From Deinococcus soli (ex Cha et al. 2016) (GTDB taxonomy: Bacteria > Deinococcota > Deinococci > Deinococcales > Deinococcaceae): DNA of 64,000 bases. The notes under the pieces are model-generated. The model was not told the origin of the DNA. It saw only the letters and a list, made by a program, of their open reading frames with translations, and ran no database searches. Below, one piece after another: positions 50,383 to 62,849 of the stretch. Made by a program: the position numbers and the translations under genes. Positions within the stretch are counted from its first letter, which is position 1, and the number at the start of each line of letters is the position of its first letter. The DNA is taken from contig NZ_CP011389.1 in NCBI RefSeq assembly GCF_001007995.1, positions 2,890,501-2,954,500 on the forward strand, given 5' to 3'.

Positions 50383-51540
50383 TTACTGCTTGACGGGCTT
50401 GACGGGAATGCTGGTGCTGAGCTTGAACTTCCCGGCGGTGACGTTCATCACGTACAGGGTCGCGGCCTTGCGGTCACCGGCGGAGTTGAAGCTCACGTTG
50501 CCGGACAGCAGGCCCGTGAAGCTGCCCTTGCGGATGGCACTCTCGACCTGGGCGCGGGTGGGCACCTTGTTCTTGTTGGCGCGCACAGCGTTCAGTACGC
50601 CCTGCACGACGACCTTGGCGGCGTCGTAGCCGAAGGCACCGAAGCCCTGGGCGTCGTCGTTGAAGGTCTTCTTGTAGTTCGTGGCGAACAGCTTCGCGGC
50701 GGGCAGGGCGCTCAGGGGCGCGGCGACGGTCGTGAAGTAGATGTTGTTCGCGTTCGCCTCGCCGACGATCACGGGCAGCTCGCCGCTGTCCAGGCCGTCG
50801 CCGCCGACCACGGGGGTCTGCACGCCGGCTTCACGCAGCTGCTTGATGAACACGCCCACCTGGTTGTAGATGCCGCCGAAGTAGATGGCGTCGGGGTTGG
50901 CGAGCTTGATCTTGGCGACGATGCTGGAGAAGTCGCTCTTCTCCTCGGTGCCTTCGTTGGCGCTGACGGTCACGCCCTTGGCCTTCAGGGCCTTTTCGAC
51001 TTCCTTGGCCAGACCTTCGCCGTAGGCGGTCTTGTCGTTCAGGACGTAAACCTTCTTGGCTTTCAGGTTGCCGCTGATGAAGTTCGCGCCGGCGGGGCCC
51101 TGCGCGTCGTCACGGGCGACGATGCGGTTCATGTTGCTCAGGCCGCGGTCGGTCACGCCGTTGGCGGTGTTGGCGGGGGAGACCATGGCGACCTTGCTGG
51201 AGACCAGCGCGGCGCTGGCGGGGATGGCCACGCCGCTGTTGAGGGTGCCGACGACCGCGAGGATCTGGCGGTCAGCGGCGATCTTGCGGGCGGCGGCGGT
51301 ACCGGTGGCGGGGTCGGCCTGGTCGTCGTAGGGCACGAGGACGAGGTCGAAGCCAAGCTTCTTGAACTGGGCCTTGTATTCGTTGACGGCCAGCTGGGCG
51401 CCGTTGCGGATCTGGGTGCCGAGGTCGCTCTGGCCGCCGGAGAGGGGGCTGAGGCTGGCGATCTTGATGGTCGTCTGCGCGGAGGCGGTGCCCAGGGCGA
51501 GGGCGGCGAGAACGGTCAGGCTGAGCGCGGATTTCTTCAT
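50383..51540 (-). CDS. livK: Branched-chain amino acid ABC transporter substrate-binding protein LivK
   Basis: A 385-aa periplasmic binding protein with a signal peptide (1-21, LALGTASAQ). IKIASLSPLSGGQSDLGTQIRNGAQLAVNEYKAQFKKLGFDLVLVPYDDQADPATGTAAARKI, VVGTLNSGVAIPASAALVSSKVAMVSPANTANGVTD and DGLDSGELPVIVGEANANNIYF are typical of the Leu/Ile/Val-binding family. It delivers branched-chain or other hydrophobic amino acids to LivHMGF. ATG 51540 follows a GGAGG-type site. Confidence 0.95.
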   Translation of the reverse strand: MKKSALSLTVLAALALGTASAQTTIKIASLSPLSGGQSDLGTQIRNGAQLAVNEYKAQFKKLGFDLVLVPYDDQADPATGTAAARKIAADRQILAVVGTLNSGVAIPASAALVSSKVAMVSPANTANGVTDRGLSNMNRIVARDDAQGPAGANFISGNLKAKKVYVLNDKTAYGEGLAKEVEKALKAKGVTVSANEGTEEKSDFSSIVAKIKLANPDAIYFGGIYNQVGVFIKQLREAGVQTPVVGGDGLDSGELPVIVGEANANNIYFTTVAAPLSALPAAKLFATNYKKTFNDDAQGFGAFGYDAAKVVVQGVLNAVRANKNKVPTRAQVESAIRKGSFTGLLSGNVSFNSAGDRKAATLYVMNVTAGKFKLSTSIPVKPVKQ

Positions 51541-51606
51541 GTGTCCTCCGGATATGGGTCACCCTCAGACCACGCTGGGCCCGGGGTTAGGTGTAGAGAT
51601 GCCGCA

Positions 51607-51635
51607 ATTCTAGGGTCGCCTTGATGGTCTGTCAA
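51607..51635 (-). promoter_or_regulatory. livK promoter
   Basis: Minus strand: -35 TTGACA (51630-51635), 17-nt spacer, -10 TAGAAT (51607-51612); near-consensus sigma-70 type, with a leader of about 60 nt. Confidence 0.85.
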
Positions 51636-51856
51636 TGCGTTGCTCATGAATGAACTTGAAATCTTTCCCGGAAATCCATGCCGACCTGTCTATATCATTG
51701 CTGAAACAGTGGTAAAAATAGCAATCTGATTGCGCTTTCTTGAAAGTCGCGTGAGAGAAACAGCATGACCCGGCCAGTGCGGCGCAAGCCACCACGCCCA
51801 TCACGGTCCCCGCCTCCCGCACGCTGCCCCCCTGCCGGGCTGCCGCGCCCGGCGCC

Positions 51857-51862
51857 TATCCT
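51857..51862 (+). promoter_or_regulatory. -10 box, leaderless type (M1 peptidase)
   Basis: TATCCT, 9 nt before ATG 51872. Confidence 0.5.
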
Positions 51863-51871
51863 CGGGGGACC

Positions 51872-53347
51872 ATGACCCCATCCCGCCGGACCGCCGCCAC
51901 CCCCCCGGTCCTCCTCGCCAGGACGCTGGCCGTCCTGACGCTGCCCACACTGACCCTGACCACCACCCCGCCCAGCCACGCGCAAACCCACCCGGCCGCC
52001 ATCACCGCGGGGGGCGCGGTGGGGACGCCGCCAGACGTCCTGCCCGACCCGCTGTACCCCACGCTGGGTCAACCCGGACTGGACGTCCAGCACTACGACG
52101 TGCGCCTGACCGTCCCGGCCCCCGGCACCCCCGACCTGCGCAGCGACACCACACTCAGCGTCCGCGCGGACCGTGACCTGAACGACGTCCGGCTCGACTA
52201 CAGCGGCCCACGCGTCCTGAACGTCACCTGGAACGGCCAGTCCGTCCCGTACCGCCACACCACCGGGCAGGACGCCACCCCCGACAAACTGATCATCCAG
52301 CGCTCCCTGCCCGCAGCCCAGGACGCCCGCATCCGCGTCACCGCCGCCGGACCCGCCCGGGGCGTCCCCGACCCCACCCTGAACATCACGCTGGGCTGGC
52401 AGAGCGTCCCCGCCACCCCCACCCAGCCCGGCGCGAACTTCACGTTCAGCGAACCCGACGGCACCCACAGCCTCATCCCCTGCAACGACCACCCCTCCGA
52501 CCCGGCCACCTTCACCACCACCCTCACCGTCCCGCGCGGCGTCACCGCTGTCGCCAGCGGCAGCCGGCTCGCCGACCGGGCCCACCTGAACGGCACGCAC
52601 AGCGTCACCTTCACCCTGACCACCCCCGTCCCCACCTACGCGCTGGGCATCAGCGTCGGCACGCTCGACACCGTCCGCCGCCCCGATTTGGGCGCCGCCG
52701 GGCAGCGCATCACCCTGACCGACTACTTCCCCACCAGCGTTCCCGATGCTGTCCGCGCCCCCTACGCCCGTACCGGCGACATCCTGACTGCCCTGAGCGG
52801 CTGGTTCGGCCTGTACCCCTTCAGCACGTACGGCTCGGCTGTCGTCACGCCCGACCTCCCCGCGCTGGAAACTGCCACCCTGAGCACCATGCCGGTGCGG
52901 TCCAGCCGCGAACGCGTCATCGTGCACGAGGTCGCCCACCAGTGGTTCGGAAATGCTGTCCCCCTGGCCAGCTGGACCGACACCTGGCTGAACGAGGGCT
53001 TCGCTACCTACGCCGAACTGCTCTGGACGCAGGCGCAGGGCCAGGACGCCGCCCCGCTCCTGCGCAGCTGGCGCGACCGCCTGCGCCCCGGCACCCGCCC
53101 CCTGACCGCCACCACCCGCGCCCAGATGTTCGACGCGACTGCCTACGCCAGAGGCGCCCTGGCCCTGCACGCCCTGCGCACCCAGGTCGGCGACGACGCC
53201 TTCCGCACCTTCCTGCACACCTACACCCGCACCCGAGCCGGACAGCCCACCCGCACGGAGGACCTGTTACACCTGACCCGCACGGTCCTTGGCCCGCAGG
53301 CCGCCGACCTGCTGAACGCATGGATCACGCAGCCGGACCTGCCCTGA
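51872..53347 (+). CDS. Secreted M1 family (gluzincin) aminopeptidase
   Basis: The 491-aa zinc peptidase has an N-terminal signal region (about 1-38, ending PPSHAQ). A beta-sandwich domain (about 65-250) leads to the catalytic domain with HEVAH (352-356) and E375 in NEGFATYAE, the exact HEXXH-X18-E spacing of M1 enzymes. The GxMEN exopeptidase loop is altered to ALETAT but keeps the Glu. The C-terminal helical domain is short. It probably trims peptides outside the inner membrane. Confidence 0.92.
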   Translation: MTPSRRTAATPPVLLARTLAVLTLPTLTLTTTPPSHAQTHPAAITAGGAVGTPPDVLPDPLYPTLGQPGLDVQHYDVRLTVPAPGTPDLRSDTTLSVRADRDLNDVRLDYSGPRVLNVTWNGQSVPYRHTTGQDATPDKLIIQRSLPAAQDARIRVTAAGPARGVPDPTLNITLGWQSVPATPTQPGANFTFSEPDGTHSLIPCNDHPSDPATFTTTLTVPRGVTAVASGSRLADRAHLNGTHSVTFTLTTPVPTYALGISVGTLDTVRRPDLGAAGQRITLTDYFPTSVPDAVRAPYARTGDILTALSGWFGLYPFSTYGSAVVTPDLPALETATLSTMPVRSSRERVIVHEVAHQWFGNAVPLASWTDTWLNEGFATYAELLWTQAQGQDAAPLLRSWRDRLRPGTRPLTATTRAQMFDATAYARGALALHALRTQVGDDAFRTFLHTYTRTRAGQPTRTEDLLHLTRTVLGPQAADLLNAWITQPDLP

Positions 53348-53402
53348 CCCACGTCACTTCACCAAACCTGAACGCAGCGCACCGCGCCCCACACACGCAG
53401 GG

Positions 53403-53408
53403 TACGCT
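53403..53408 (+). promoter_or_regulatory. -10 box, leaderless type (BON-LysM gene)
   Basis: TACGCT, 6 nt before ATG 53415. Confidence 0.55.
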
Positions 53409-53414
53409 CGGCAC

Positions 53415-54188
53415 ATGTGGCCATTCGGAAAAAGCACAGCGGAACGCGTCAAAGACGCACTGAACGACAACCCCGTCCTTGCGCCTCATGATCTCCAAGT
53501 TAGTGAACGTGGCGGCACCGTGACGGTCACCGGCCACGTGCCCCGGAAATCTGTGGTCGGCCTAATCACGATGACGGCTGAAGGCATCAATGGTGTGAAG
53601 AATGTAGACGTGAGCGGTGTCACGTTCGACGAGGCTGTCTCCTCGCCCGCCCAGCCCGCGCCAGCGACACCCCAGGCGACCGTCACGGAAATTGCACCCA
53701 CCACGATTGCCCCGACCACCGGCAACATGAACGCCAGCGCTGGTAGCACCGACATGGACGCCGAGATCAAACAGGTCGAGGACCGCAGTCGCGTCGCCAA
53801 GGCCGTCCTGAGTGCCATCCGCAGCAACGGCGAACTGGCCGACGACCCCATCGACGTCCTTCAGAGTGGCAGCAGCGTCATCCTGCGCGGCGTGGTGGAC
53901 AACGACCACGAGAAGCGCCTGCTGGAACAGGTCGCGCGTGGCGTGGACGGTGTGAGTGGTGTGGACATCAGCGGCGTGCGCGTCGCCCAGGGCGCCAGGG
54001 AACTCGCGAAGGAGAAGGACCAGGACTCCGGCGACACCGTGTACACCGTGAAGCCCGGCGACAGCCTGTCCGCCATCGCCCAGAAATTCTACGGCGACCC
54101 CATGGAGTACAAGAAGATCGCCCACTACAACAACATCAGCAACCCCGACCTGATCCACCCCGGCGACCGCCTGCGCATCCCGGGCTGA
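53415..54188 (+). CDS. BON-BON-LysM domain protein
   Basis: The 257-aa protein has two BON domains (about 8-70, AERVKDALNDNPVLAPHDLQVSERGGTVTVTGHV; and about 120-195, VAKAVLSAIRSNGELADDPIDVLQSGSSVILRGVV), a Pro/Ala/Thr linker at about 75-105, and a C-terminal LysM domain (about 208-256, YTVKPGDSLSAIAQKFYGDPMEYKKIAHYNNISNPDLIHPGDRLRIP). BON binds phospholipid or protein and LysM binds peptidoglycan, like E. coli YgaU/LysM extended by one BON domain. There is no signal peptide, so export is uncertain. Confidence 0.9.
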   Translation: MWPFGKSTAERVKDALNDNPVLAPHDLQVSERGGTVTVTGHVPRKSVVGLITMTAEGINGVKNVDVSGVTFDEAVSSPAQPAPATPQATVTEIAPTTIAPTTGNMNASAGSTDMDAEIKQVEDRSRVAKAVLSAIRSNGELADDPIDVLQSGSSVILRGVVDNDHEKRLLEQVARGVDGVSGVDISGVRVAQGARELAKEKDQDSGDTVYTVKPGDSLSAIAQKFYGDPMEYKKIAHYNNISNPDLIHPGDRLRIPG

Positions 54189-54203
54189 CCCGGGAAACGA
54201 ACA

Positions 54204-54227
54204 GGGCCCCCTCCAGAGCGAGGGGGC
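54204..54227. terminator. Terminator between BON-LysM gene and ftsW
   Basis: Perfect 9-bp stem (54204-54212 with 54219-54227), 6-nt loop, TTT tail on the plus strand; shared by the convergent murD-ftsW operon. Confidence 0.85.
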
Positions 54228-54245
54228 CTTTCCTGTGCCTGCGCG

Positions 54246-55382
54246 TCAGTCGGTGGCGGGCGCCGGTGCGGGCAGCGTCGCCTGCGCGTCCTGGGAGTCC
54301 GGGGTGTCCAGCCCGCTCAGTTGCCGGCGTACCTCCCGCATCGCGGAGTGGATCACGGCCAGCGCGACACTCATGGTCAGCATGCTGGAAAAGCCGTAAC
54401 TGACCAGGGGCAGGGGCACGCCCGTCACCGGGAAGATCCCGGCCGCAACACACAGGTTCACGAACGCCTGCCCGACGATCATGAACATCGCCCCGATCGC
54501 CAGGATGCTCGCCCCGTGAATCTCGGGCGTCATGGGCCGCACCCGGCTGGCCAGATGCGCGACGTCCAGCGCCGTCACCACGATCAGCCAGTACGCGAAC
54601 AGCAGCATTGCCACGCCCAGCAGGCCTGACGAGAAGCCCACCGACGCCACGATCAGGTCGGTGTGATCCCCGAAGTACACGTACCGCAGGCCGTCCGGCC
54701 CCTGACCGGGAATCCCGCCGAAACTCAGGTCGCGGTGCGCGAGGCCGATCTGCCCCAGGCCCGCCTCGCGCACCTCCTCGGCGGAGTAGTGCTGGTTCCA
54801 GCGCGACAGGATGTACGGGTGTTTCTCCAGGTACAGGCCCGCGACCGGGATGGCCAGCAGCACCAGGGCCAGCAGGAACCCGCTGATGTTGCTGATCCGC
54901 ACGCCCGCCGCGTACATGAGCACCAGACCCAGGCCGAACATCAGGACGCTGGTGCCCAGGTCCGGCTCGATGAACACCAGGAACGTCGTGAGCATGATCA
55001 TGGCGGTCGCGCTGATCAGCTTGTTGTGCACGCCGCGCCGCGCGAAGAACGACGCCAGCATGAGCACCAGCCCCAGCTTGGCCATCTCGGACGGCTGGAA
55101 GCGCACCGGGCCGAACTGCAGCCAGCGTTTCGTCGCCTCGCTCTCGGCGGTGCCCACCCCGATGAACGGCACGAGCAGCAACAGAAACAGCGTCACGCCC
55201 CACACCAGCGGACCGAGTTTCAGGAATGCGCGGGGGCGCAGCCGTGCGATGGTCAGCGTGAACCCCAGCGCCAGCAGCGCCTTCAGGCCGTGATCGGCGA
55301 TCATGCCCGGTTCGGCCGTCGCGACGCCCAGCACGCCCAGGCACAGCAGCATGACCTGCGCGATGATCAGCTGGATGCTCAC
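54246..55382 (-). CDS. ftsW: Peptidoglycan glycosyltransferase FtsW
   Basis: A SEDS-family polymerase (378 aa, about ten membrane segments) that builds septal glycan with FtsI. SEDS motifs are visible: KRWLQFGPVRFQPSEMAKLGLVLMLA, FIEPDLGTSVLMFGLGLVLMYAAG, LPLVSYGFSSMLTMSVALAVI. Coupling to murD favours FtsW over RodA. The GTG start at 55382 overlaps the murD stop (GTGA). C-terminal residues after the last helix are Ala/Pro-rich. Confidence 0.93.
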   Translation of the reverse strand: MSIQLIIAQVMLLCLGVLGVATAEPGMIADHGLKALLALGFTLTIARLRPRAFLKLGPLVWGVTLFLLLLVPFIGVGTAESEATKRWLQFGPVRFQPSEMAKLGLVLMLASFFARRGVHNKLISATAMIMLTTFLVFIEPDLGTSVLMFGLGLVLMYAAGVRISNISGFLLALVLLAIPVAGLYLEKHPYILSRWNQHYSAEEVREAGLGQIGLAHRDLSFGGIPGQGPDGLRYVYFGDHTDLIVASVGFSSGLLGVAMLLFAYWLIVVTALDVAHLASRVRPMTPEIHGASILAIGAMFMIVGQAFVNLCVAAGIFPVTGVPLPLVSYGFSSMLTMSVALAVIHSAMREVRRQLSGLDTPDSQDAQATLPAPAPATD

Positions 55383-56677
55383 GCCCGCCCCTCCCCGCCT
55401 GCCAGGGCCTGGGCGGCGCGGCGGAACGCCTCGCCCCGCGCCCTGTAATCCCTGAACTGATCGAAACTCGTGCCGATCGGGGCGAGGAGCACGCTGCCCT
55501 CACCCGCCGGTCCACCCAGGGCGTCCAGGCCCGCCTGCGCGGCGGCCAGCAGGGTCGCCTCGCCGTCCGCGCCCGACACGATGCGGTAGGGGAGACCCAG
55601 CCCGCGGGCCAGCGCCTCGCCGTCCTCGCCGAACGCGATGACCTGCGCCACCCGCCCGGTGGCCGCCTCCCGCAGCGGGGCGAGGTCCGCGCCCTTGTCC
55701 CGGCCGCCCACCAGCCACGCGACCGGCGGCACGGCGCGCTCCAGGGCCGCCTGCACGGCGATGGTCCGCGTGGCGATCGAGTCCTCCACGAAACGTACCT
55801 TCCCGAGGCGGGCGACCGTCTCGAAGCGCCCGGACACCGGCTGCGCCGCGCGCAGCGCCCCGGCCAGCACACCCGCGTCCACCGGGCGCCCCAGGTGCAC
55901 GAGCAGGGCCTCGGCCGCCAGGACTGCCGCCGCCGCGTTCGCCGGGTGGACCCCCTCGGGCAGTTCGGAGGCGTCCAGCACCAGCGTCCCGTCGACCAGC
56001 GCGATCCGGCCCGGTGAGAAGGGCCGCACCTGCGCCCGGGTCGGCACGCTCAGCCCGTCCGGCACGACCAGCACGTCCCCGGCCTCCTGACCCGCCGTGA
56101 TGTTCCGCTTCGCCGCGTGATACGCCTCGACGGTCCCGTGCCGGTCCAGGTGATCCACACCCAGGTTCGTGATCACCGCCACCGGCAGCCGCAGCCCCGG
56201 CACGCGCTCCAGCTGGAAACTCGACAGTTCCACCACCGCCACCTCGGCGCTGTCCACGATGTCCAGCAGGGGCGGGTCGATGTTTCCGCCCTCACGGGCA
56301 TTCAGGCCCGCCGCGCGCAGGAGCCCCGCCACCAGGACGGTCGTGCTGCCCTTCCCGGCCGTTCCGGTGATCCCCACCATCGGCAGGGCGGGACGCAGGC
56401 GGGCGGCCAGAGCCACCTCGCCGATCGCCTCCGCCCCGCGCGACTGCAGGGCCAGCAGGTCCGGATGATCGATCGGCACGCCCGGCGCGGCCACCACCAC
56501 GTCGTACACGCCACCTGCGGCCCCACGCGCCCAGCCCAGCTCTGTCATCAGCGCCTCGTCCTCCGGCGCCGGTCGCGCATCGAGCCACTCACCCCGCACG
56601 CCCGAGCGCGCCAGGAACCGCGCCGCGCCCCGCCCACTGCGCCCCAACCCGTACACCAGCACCCTGTCAAGCTTCAC
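55379..56677 (-). CDS. murD: UDP-N-acetylmuramoyl-L-alanine:D-glutamate ligase MurD
   Basis: MurD (432 aa) adds D-Glu to UDP-MurNAc-L-Ala in peptidoglycan precursor synthesis. The Mur ligase ATP loop GITGTAGKGST (102-112), the N-terminal Rossmann start VLVYGLGRSGRGAARFLARSG, NLGVDHLDRHGTVEAYHAAK and the C-terminal VAWLVGGRDKGADL are as expected. GTG 56677 is chosen for the correct N-terminus and a -10 box 6 nt upstream; an in-frame extension of 81 codons is disregarded. It is coupled to ftsW, about 50 kb from the mraZ cluster. Confidence 0.95.
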   Translation of the reverse strand: MKLDRVLVYGLGRSGRGAARFLARSGVRGEWLDARPAPEDEALMTELGWARGAAGGVYDVVVAAPGVPIDHPDLLALQSRGAEAIGEVALAARLRPALPMVGITGTAGKGSTTVLVAGLLRAAGLNAREGGNIDPPLLDIVDSAEVAVVELSSFQLERVPGLRLPVAVITNLGVDHLDRHGTVEAYHAAKRNITAGQEAGDVLVVPDGLSVPTRAQVRPFSPGRIALVDGTLVLDASELPEGVHPANAAAAVLAAEALLVHLGRPVDAGVLAGALRAAQPVSGRFETVARLGKVRFVEDSIATRTIAVQAALERAVPPVAWLVGGRDKGADLAPLREAATGRVAQVIAFGEDGEALARGLGLPYRIVSGADGEATLLAAAQAGLDALGGPAGEGSVLLAPIGTSFDQFRDYRARGEAFRRAAQALAGGEGRA

Positions 56678-56683
56678 GCCCAC

Positions 56684-56689
56684 ACCATA
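56684..56689 (-). promoter_or_regulatory. -10 box, leaderless type (murD-ftsW)
   Basis: Minus-strand TATGGT, 6 nt before GTG 56677. Confidence 0.5.
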
Positions 56690-56826
56690 GAACACGCCCC
56701 GCCCGATGTGGTGCGTGCAGCACGTGAGAAACCCACAGCGCAGGCATGCCCCTGGTCCCCGGGCCGTCCGGTGGAGAACAATACGGTCAGTTTCACTCGC
56801 CGTCCCATCCGCTCCGGAGGTTTCCC

Positions 56827-58005
<1,179 letters not shown>

Positions 58006-58044
58006 CACGGCTGGGAGCTTTGGGCTATGAGGAAAAAGAGGAGA

Positions 58045-58066
58045 GGCCAGGGCAGATGCCCTGGCC
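58045..58066. terminator. Bidirectional terminator between propeller gene and trmFO
   Basis: Inverted repeat of 10-bp arms (58045-58054 with 58057-58066), between convergent genes. On the minus strand it is followed by CTCTCCTCTTTTTCC, a T-rich tail. Confidence 0.8.
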
Positions 58067-58088
58067 CATGCTCCTCAGAGCTCATGGC

Positions 58089-59477
<1,389 letters not shown>

Positions 59478-59485
59478 AACCGCGC

Positions 59486-59491
59486 AGTGTA
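59486..59491 (-). promoter_or_regulatory. -10 box, leaderless type (trmFO)
   Basis: Minus-strand TACACT, 8 nt before GTG 59477. Confidence 0.6.
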
Positions 59492-59526
59492 CGGGAAGCG
59501 GGCACCGGCAAGTGTGCGCTGGGGTT

Positions 59527-60321
59527 TCAGCGTTCCGGCGTGCCGCCCAGCGCGGCCTTCACGCGCGACAGGCCCTCGTACAGCAGGACCCGCAGAGCCA
59601 CGAGGCGGTCACTGGGCTGCGTGAGGGCCTGATCGAAGCGCCATTCCTGGGCGGGCACACTGACGACGGTCACACCCTGCGAGCGGAACAGCGCGGCGGC
59701 GCGGCGCGAGTGGCTGGGTGACGTGACGAGCAGCACCCGCGTCCAGCCGCGCGCCCGGGTCAGGTCGCGCACGCGGGCCGCTTCGTCGCGGGTGGTGGTG
59801 ACGTTCTTCAGCGTGACCAGGGTGGGGCCGCCCGGTCCATACAGCGCGCGGGTCAGTTCGGTCTCCAGCACGCTCATCTTCGGGCAGTCGCGTGGCCCGA
59901 TCAGGCCCGACTGCTCCGAGACGGTCACGACCGGCGCGTACCCGGCCCGCCACAGGGCCAGCGCGCCGGTCAGCCGGGCCACGGCGCTGGCTTCCAGTTC
60001 GCGACTGCCGCAGTGGACCCCCGCCCCGAGGGCCACAATGGCATCCGCCTTCACCGGGGGCTCGCGCAGGGTCAGGGACTGGAGGGGAATGCGCAGTACG
60101 GGTGTCAGCAGACAGGCCGCGATCAGCACCGCCAGCGCGCCCGCACCGACCCGCAGAGCCACCCAGGACGGCCGGAACGCCCCCGCCAACCCGCAGGTCA
60201 CGATCATGCCCACCAGCAGCTCCGCCGGGGCGCGGACCTCGCCCAGGAACGCGGTCAGCACCGCCAGGCTCGCGCCCACCGCCACGCCGCCCACCACGTT
60301 CCGCCACCTCTCACCGGTCAT
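59527..60321 (-). CDS. DUF218 (YdcF/SanA-like) membrane protein
   Basis: The 264-aa protein has two to three N-terminal membrane helices (about 8-75) and a DUF218 domain (about 95-250): ADAIVALGAGVHCGSRELEASAVARLTGALALWRAGYAPVVTVSEQSG, TLKNVTTTRDEAARVRDLTRARGWTRVLLVTSPSHSRRAAALFRSQGV. Relatives such as SanA and ElyC affect envelope barrier or peptidoglycan precursor supply; the reaction is unknown. The start at 60321 follows TACACT by 7 nt. It is divergent from the DUF305 gene. Confidence 0.88.
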   Translation of the reverse strand: MTGERWRNVVGGVAVGASLAVLTAFLGEVRAPAELLVGMIVTCGLAGAFRPSWVALRVGAGALAVLIAACLLTPVLRIPLQSLTLREPPVKADAIVALGAGVHCGSRELEASAVARLTGALALWRAGYAPVVTVSEQSGLIGPRDCPKMSVLETELTRALYGPGGPTLVTLKNVTTTRDEAARVRDLTRARGWTRVLLVTSPSHSRRAAALFRSQGVTVVSVPAQEWRFDQALTQPSDRLVALRVLLYEGLSRVKAALGGTPER

Positions 60322-60328
60322 CCGGGGC

Positions 60329-60334
60329 AGTGTA
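60329..60334 (-). promoter_or_regulatory. -10 box, leaderless type (DUF218 gene)
   Basis: Minus-strand TACACT, 7 nt before ATG 60321. Confidence 0.6.
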
Positions 60335-60356
60335 CCGGGCCTCATGAACGCGCCCC

Positions 60357-60362
60357 TATACT
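60357..60362 (+). promoter_or_regulatory. -10 box, leaderless type (DUF305 gene)
   Basis: TATACT, 7 nt before GTG 60370; this decides the start of the DUF305 gene, since the frame is open for hundreds of bases upstream. Confidence 0.65.
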
Positions 60363-60369
60363 CGCGGGC

Positions 60370-60984
60370 GTGAACCTGCGCCGCGCCCTCCCGCTTCTGG
60401 TCGTCCTGCTCGCTGCCCTGGCCGCCGCGTTCCTGCTCGCGCCCCGGTTGATCAGCCCTGCCGAGGACAGCCGCGAGGTCCGCTTCGTGCGCGAGATGAT
60501 CCAGCATCACACCCAGGCCATCGACATGGCCACCCGCATCCGCGACACCACCACAGATGCGGAACTCAGGACACTGGCGCTGGACATCATGCTGAGCCAG
60601 CAGGAGCAGATCGGGCAGATGCGCGGCTGGCTGACCCTCTGGGGCCGCCCCTGGGCCGGGGAGGGCATGAGCGCCGAGCACGCCCGCATGATGGGCATGG
60701 CCACCCAGGCCGAGGTGGCGACGATCAGCACCCAGCCCGAGAAGCAGGCCGAAGTGACCTTCCTGCAACTCATGACCCGCCACCACCAGGGCGCCCTGGC
60801 GATGGTACCTCCCGCGCTGGAGGGGGGCGTGCGGCCCGAGGTGCAGGCCCTCGCCCGCCAGATCCAGGCGGCGCAGAGTGCCGAGATCACCCTGATGACC
60901 CGCCTCCTGAAGGACCGAGGGGCGCAGCCATTGCCCGCGCCCGGAGGGATGGGCGGCATGGACATGGGCGACCACCAGCACTGA
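60370..60984 (+). CDS. DUF305 family membrane-anchored protein
   Basis: The 204-aa product has an N-terminal anchor (about 5-24, LPLLVVLLAALAAAFLLAP) and a ferritin-like DUF305 domain. The two His motifs are visible: FVREMIQHHTQAIDMA and LQLMTRHHQGALAM. The C-terminus is Met/His/Gly-rich (GGMGGMDMGDHQH), suggesting metal, perhaps copper, binding. Function unproven. Confidence 0.9.
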   Translation: MNLRRALPLLVVLLAALAAAFLLAPRLISPAEDSREVRFVREMIQHHTQAIDMATRIRDTTTDAELRTLALDIMLSQQEQIGQMRGWLTLWGRPWAGEGMSAEHARMMGMATQAEVATISTQPEKQAEVTFLQLMTRHHQGALAMVPPALEGGVRPEVQALARQIQAAQSAEITLMTRLLKDRGAQPLPAPGGMGGMDMGDHQH

Positions 60985-60997
60985 CCTCGACCAGGAA

Positions 60998-61031
60998 AGG
61001 CGGCCCTGCACCTGGATGTGCGGGGCCGCCT
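60998..61031. terminator. Bidirectional terminator between DUF305 gene and glyS
   Basis: Outer 9-bp stem (60998-61006 with 61023-61031) and inner GCAC/GTGC stem (61008-61011 with 61018-61021), between convergent genes. Confidence 0.8.
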
Positions 61032-61044
61032 CTCCTGAGTCGGA

Positions 61045-62559
<1,515 letters not shown>

Positions 62560-62586
62560 CACGTGCTCCTTTCGGGCAGGCGACGG

Positions 62587-62813
62587 AAAAAAGCCCCAGA
62601 CGGCGGCCAGTTCCCGGCACTCGCTCGTCTGGGGACGCATGAGGACACGCGCGGTTCCACCCCAGTTCCAGCCCCGGCATCCCCGGCCGACTGGCACTTT
62701 TGTCTGTGATCAGCTCCCCGCTGCCCTTCCCGCGCCGCCTCACCGCCCGACTCTCACCGTCACGGGCTCGCTCACTGGCCGCTGCGCGCGGTACTCCTGC
62801 GGATCAACACCTG
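62587..62813 (-). promoter_or_regulatory. Glycine T-box riboswitch leader of glyS
   Basis: Read on the minus strand, the leader has a Stem I base (TGATC/GATCA), an AGTA bulge at 62792-62795 and a candidate specifier GGC (Gly codon) at 62723-62725 followed by A. The T-box core GGTGGAACCGCG has its tRNA-binding TGGAACC at 62653-62659. A terminator follows with 9-bp arms (62626-62634 with 62594-62602) and a run of six T (62587-62592). Uncharged tRNA-Gly would pair with the specifier and the TGGN bulge and stabilise the antiterminator. Confidence 0.9.
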
Positions 62814-62819
62814 ACGCAC

Positions 62820-62849
62820 AGTGTGGAACACGCCGGGGGAGAGGGTCAA
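62820..62849 (-). promoter_or_regulatory. glyS promoter
   Basis: Minus strand: -35 TTGACC (62844-62849), 18-nt spacer, -10 CACACT (62820-62825); start near 62813, at the beginning of the T-box leader. Confidence 0.65.

Larger units (their letters stand above)
51541..51871. other. livK / M1 peptidase divergent region
   Basis: No gene is seen. Bases 51600-51760 are AT-richer than the surroundings and hold the livK promoter. The remainder is GC-rich and leads to the -10 box of the peptidase gene. The AT-rich part suggests room for further regulatory sites, but I found no clear palindrome. Confidence 0.5.
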
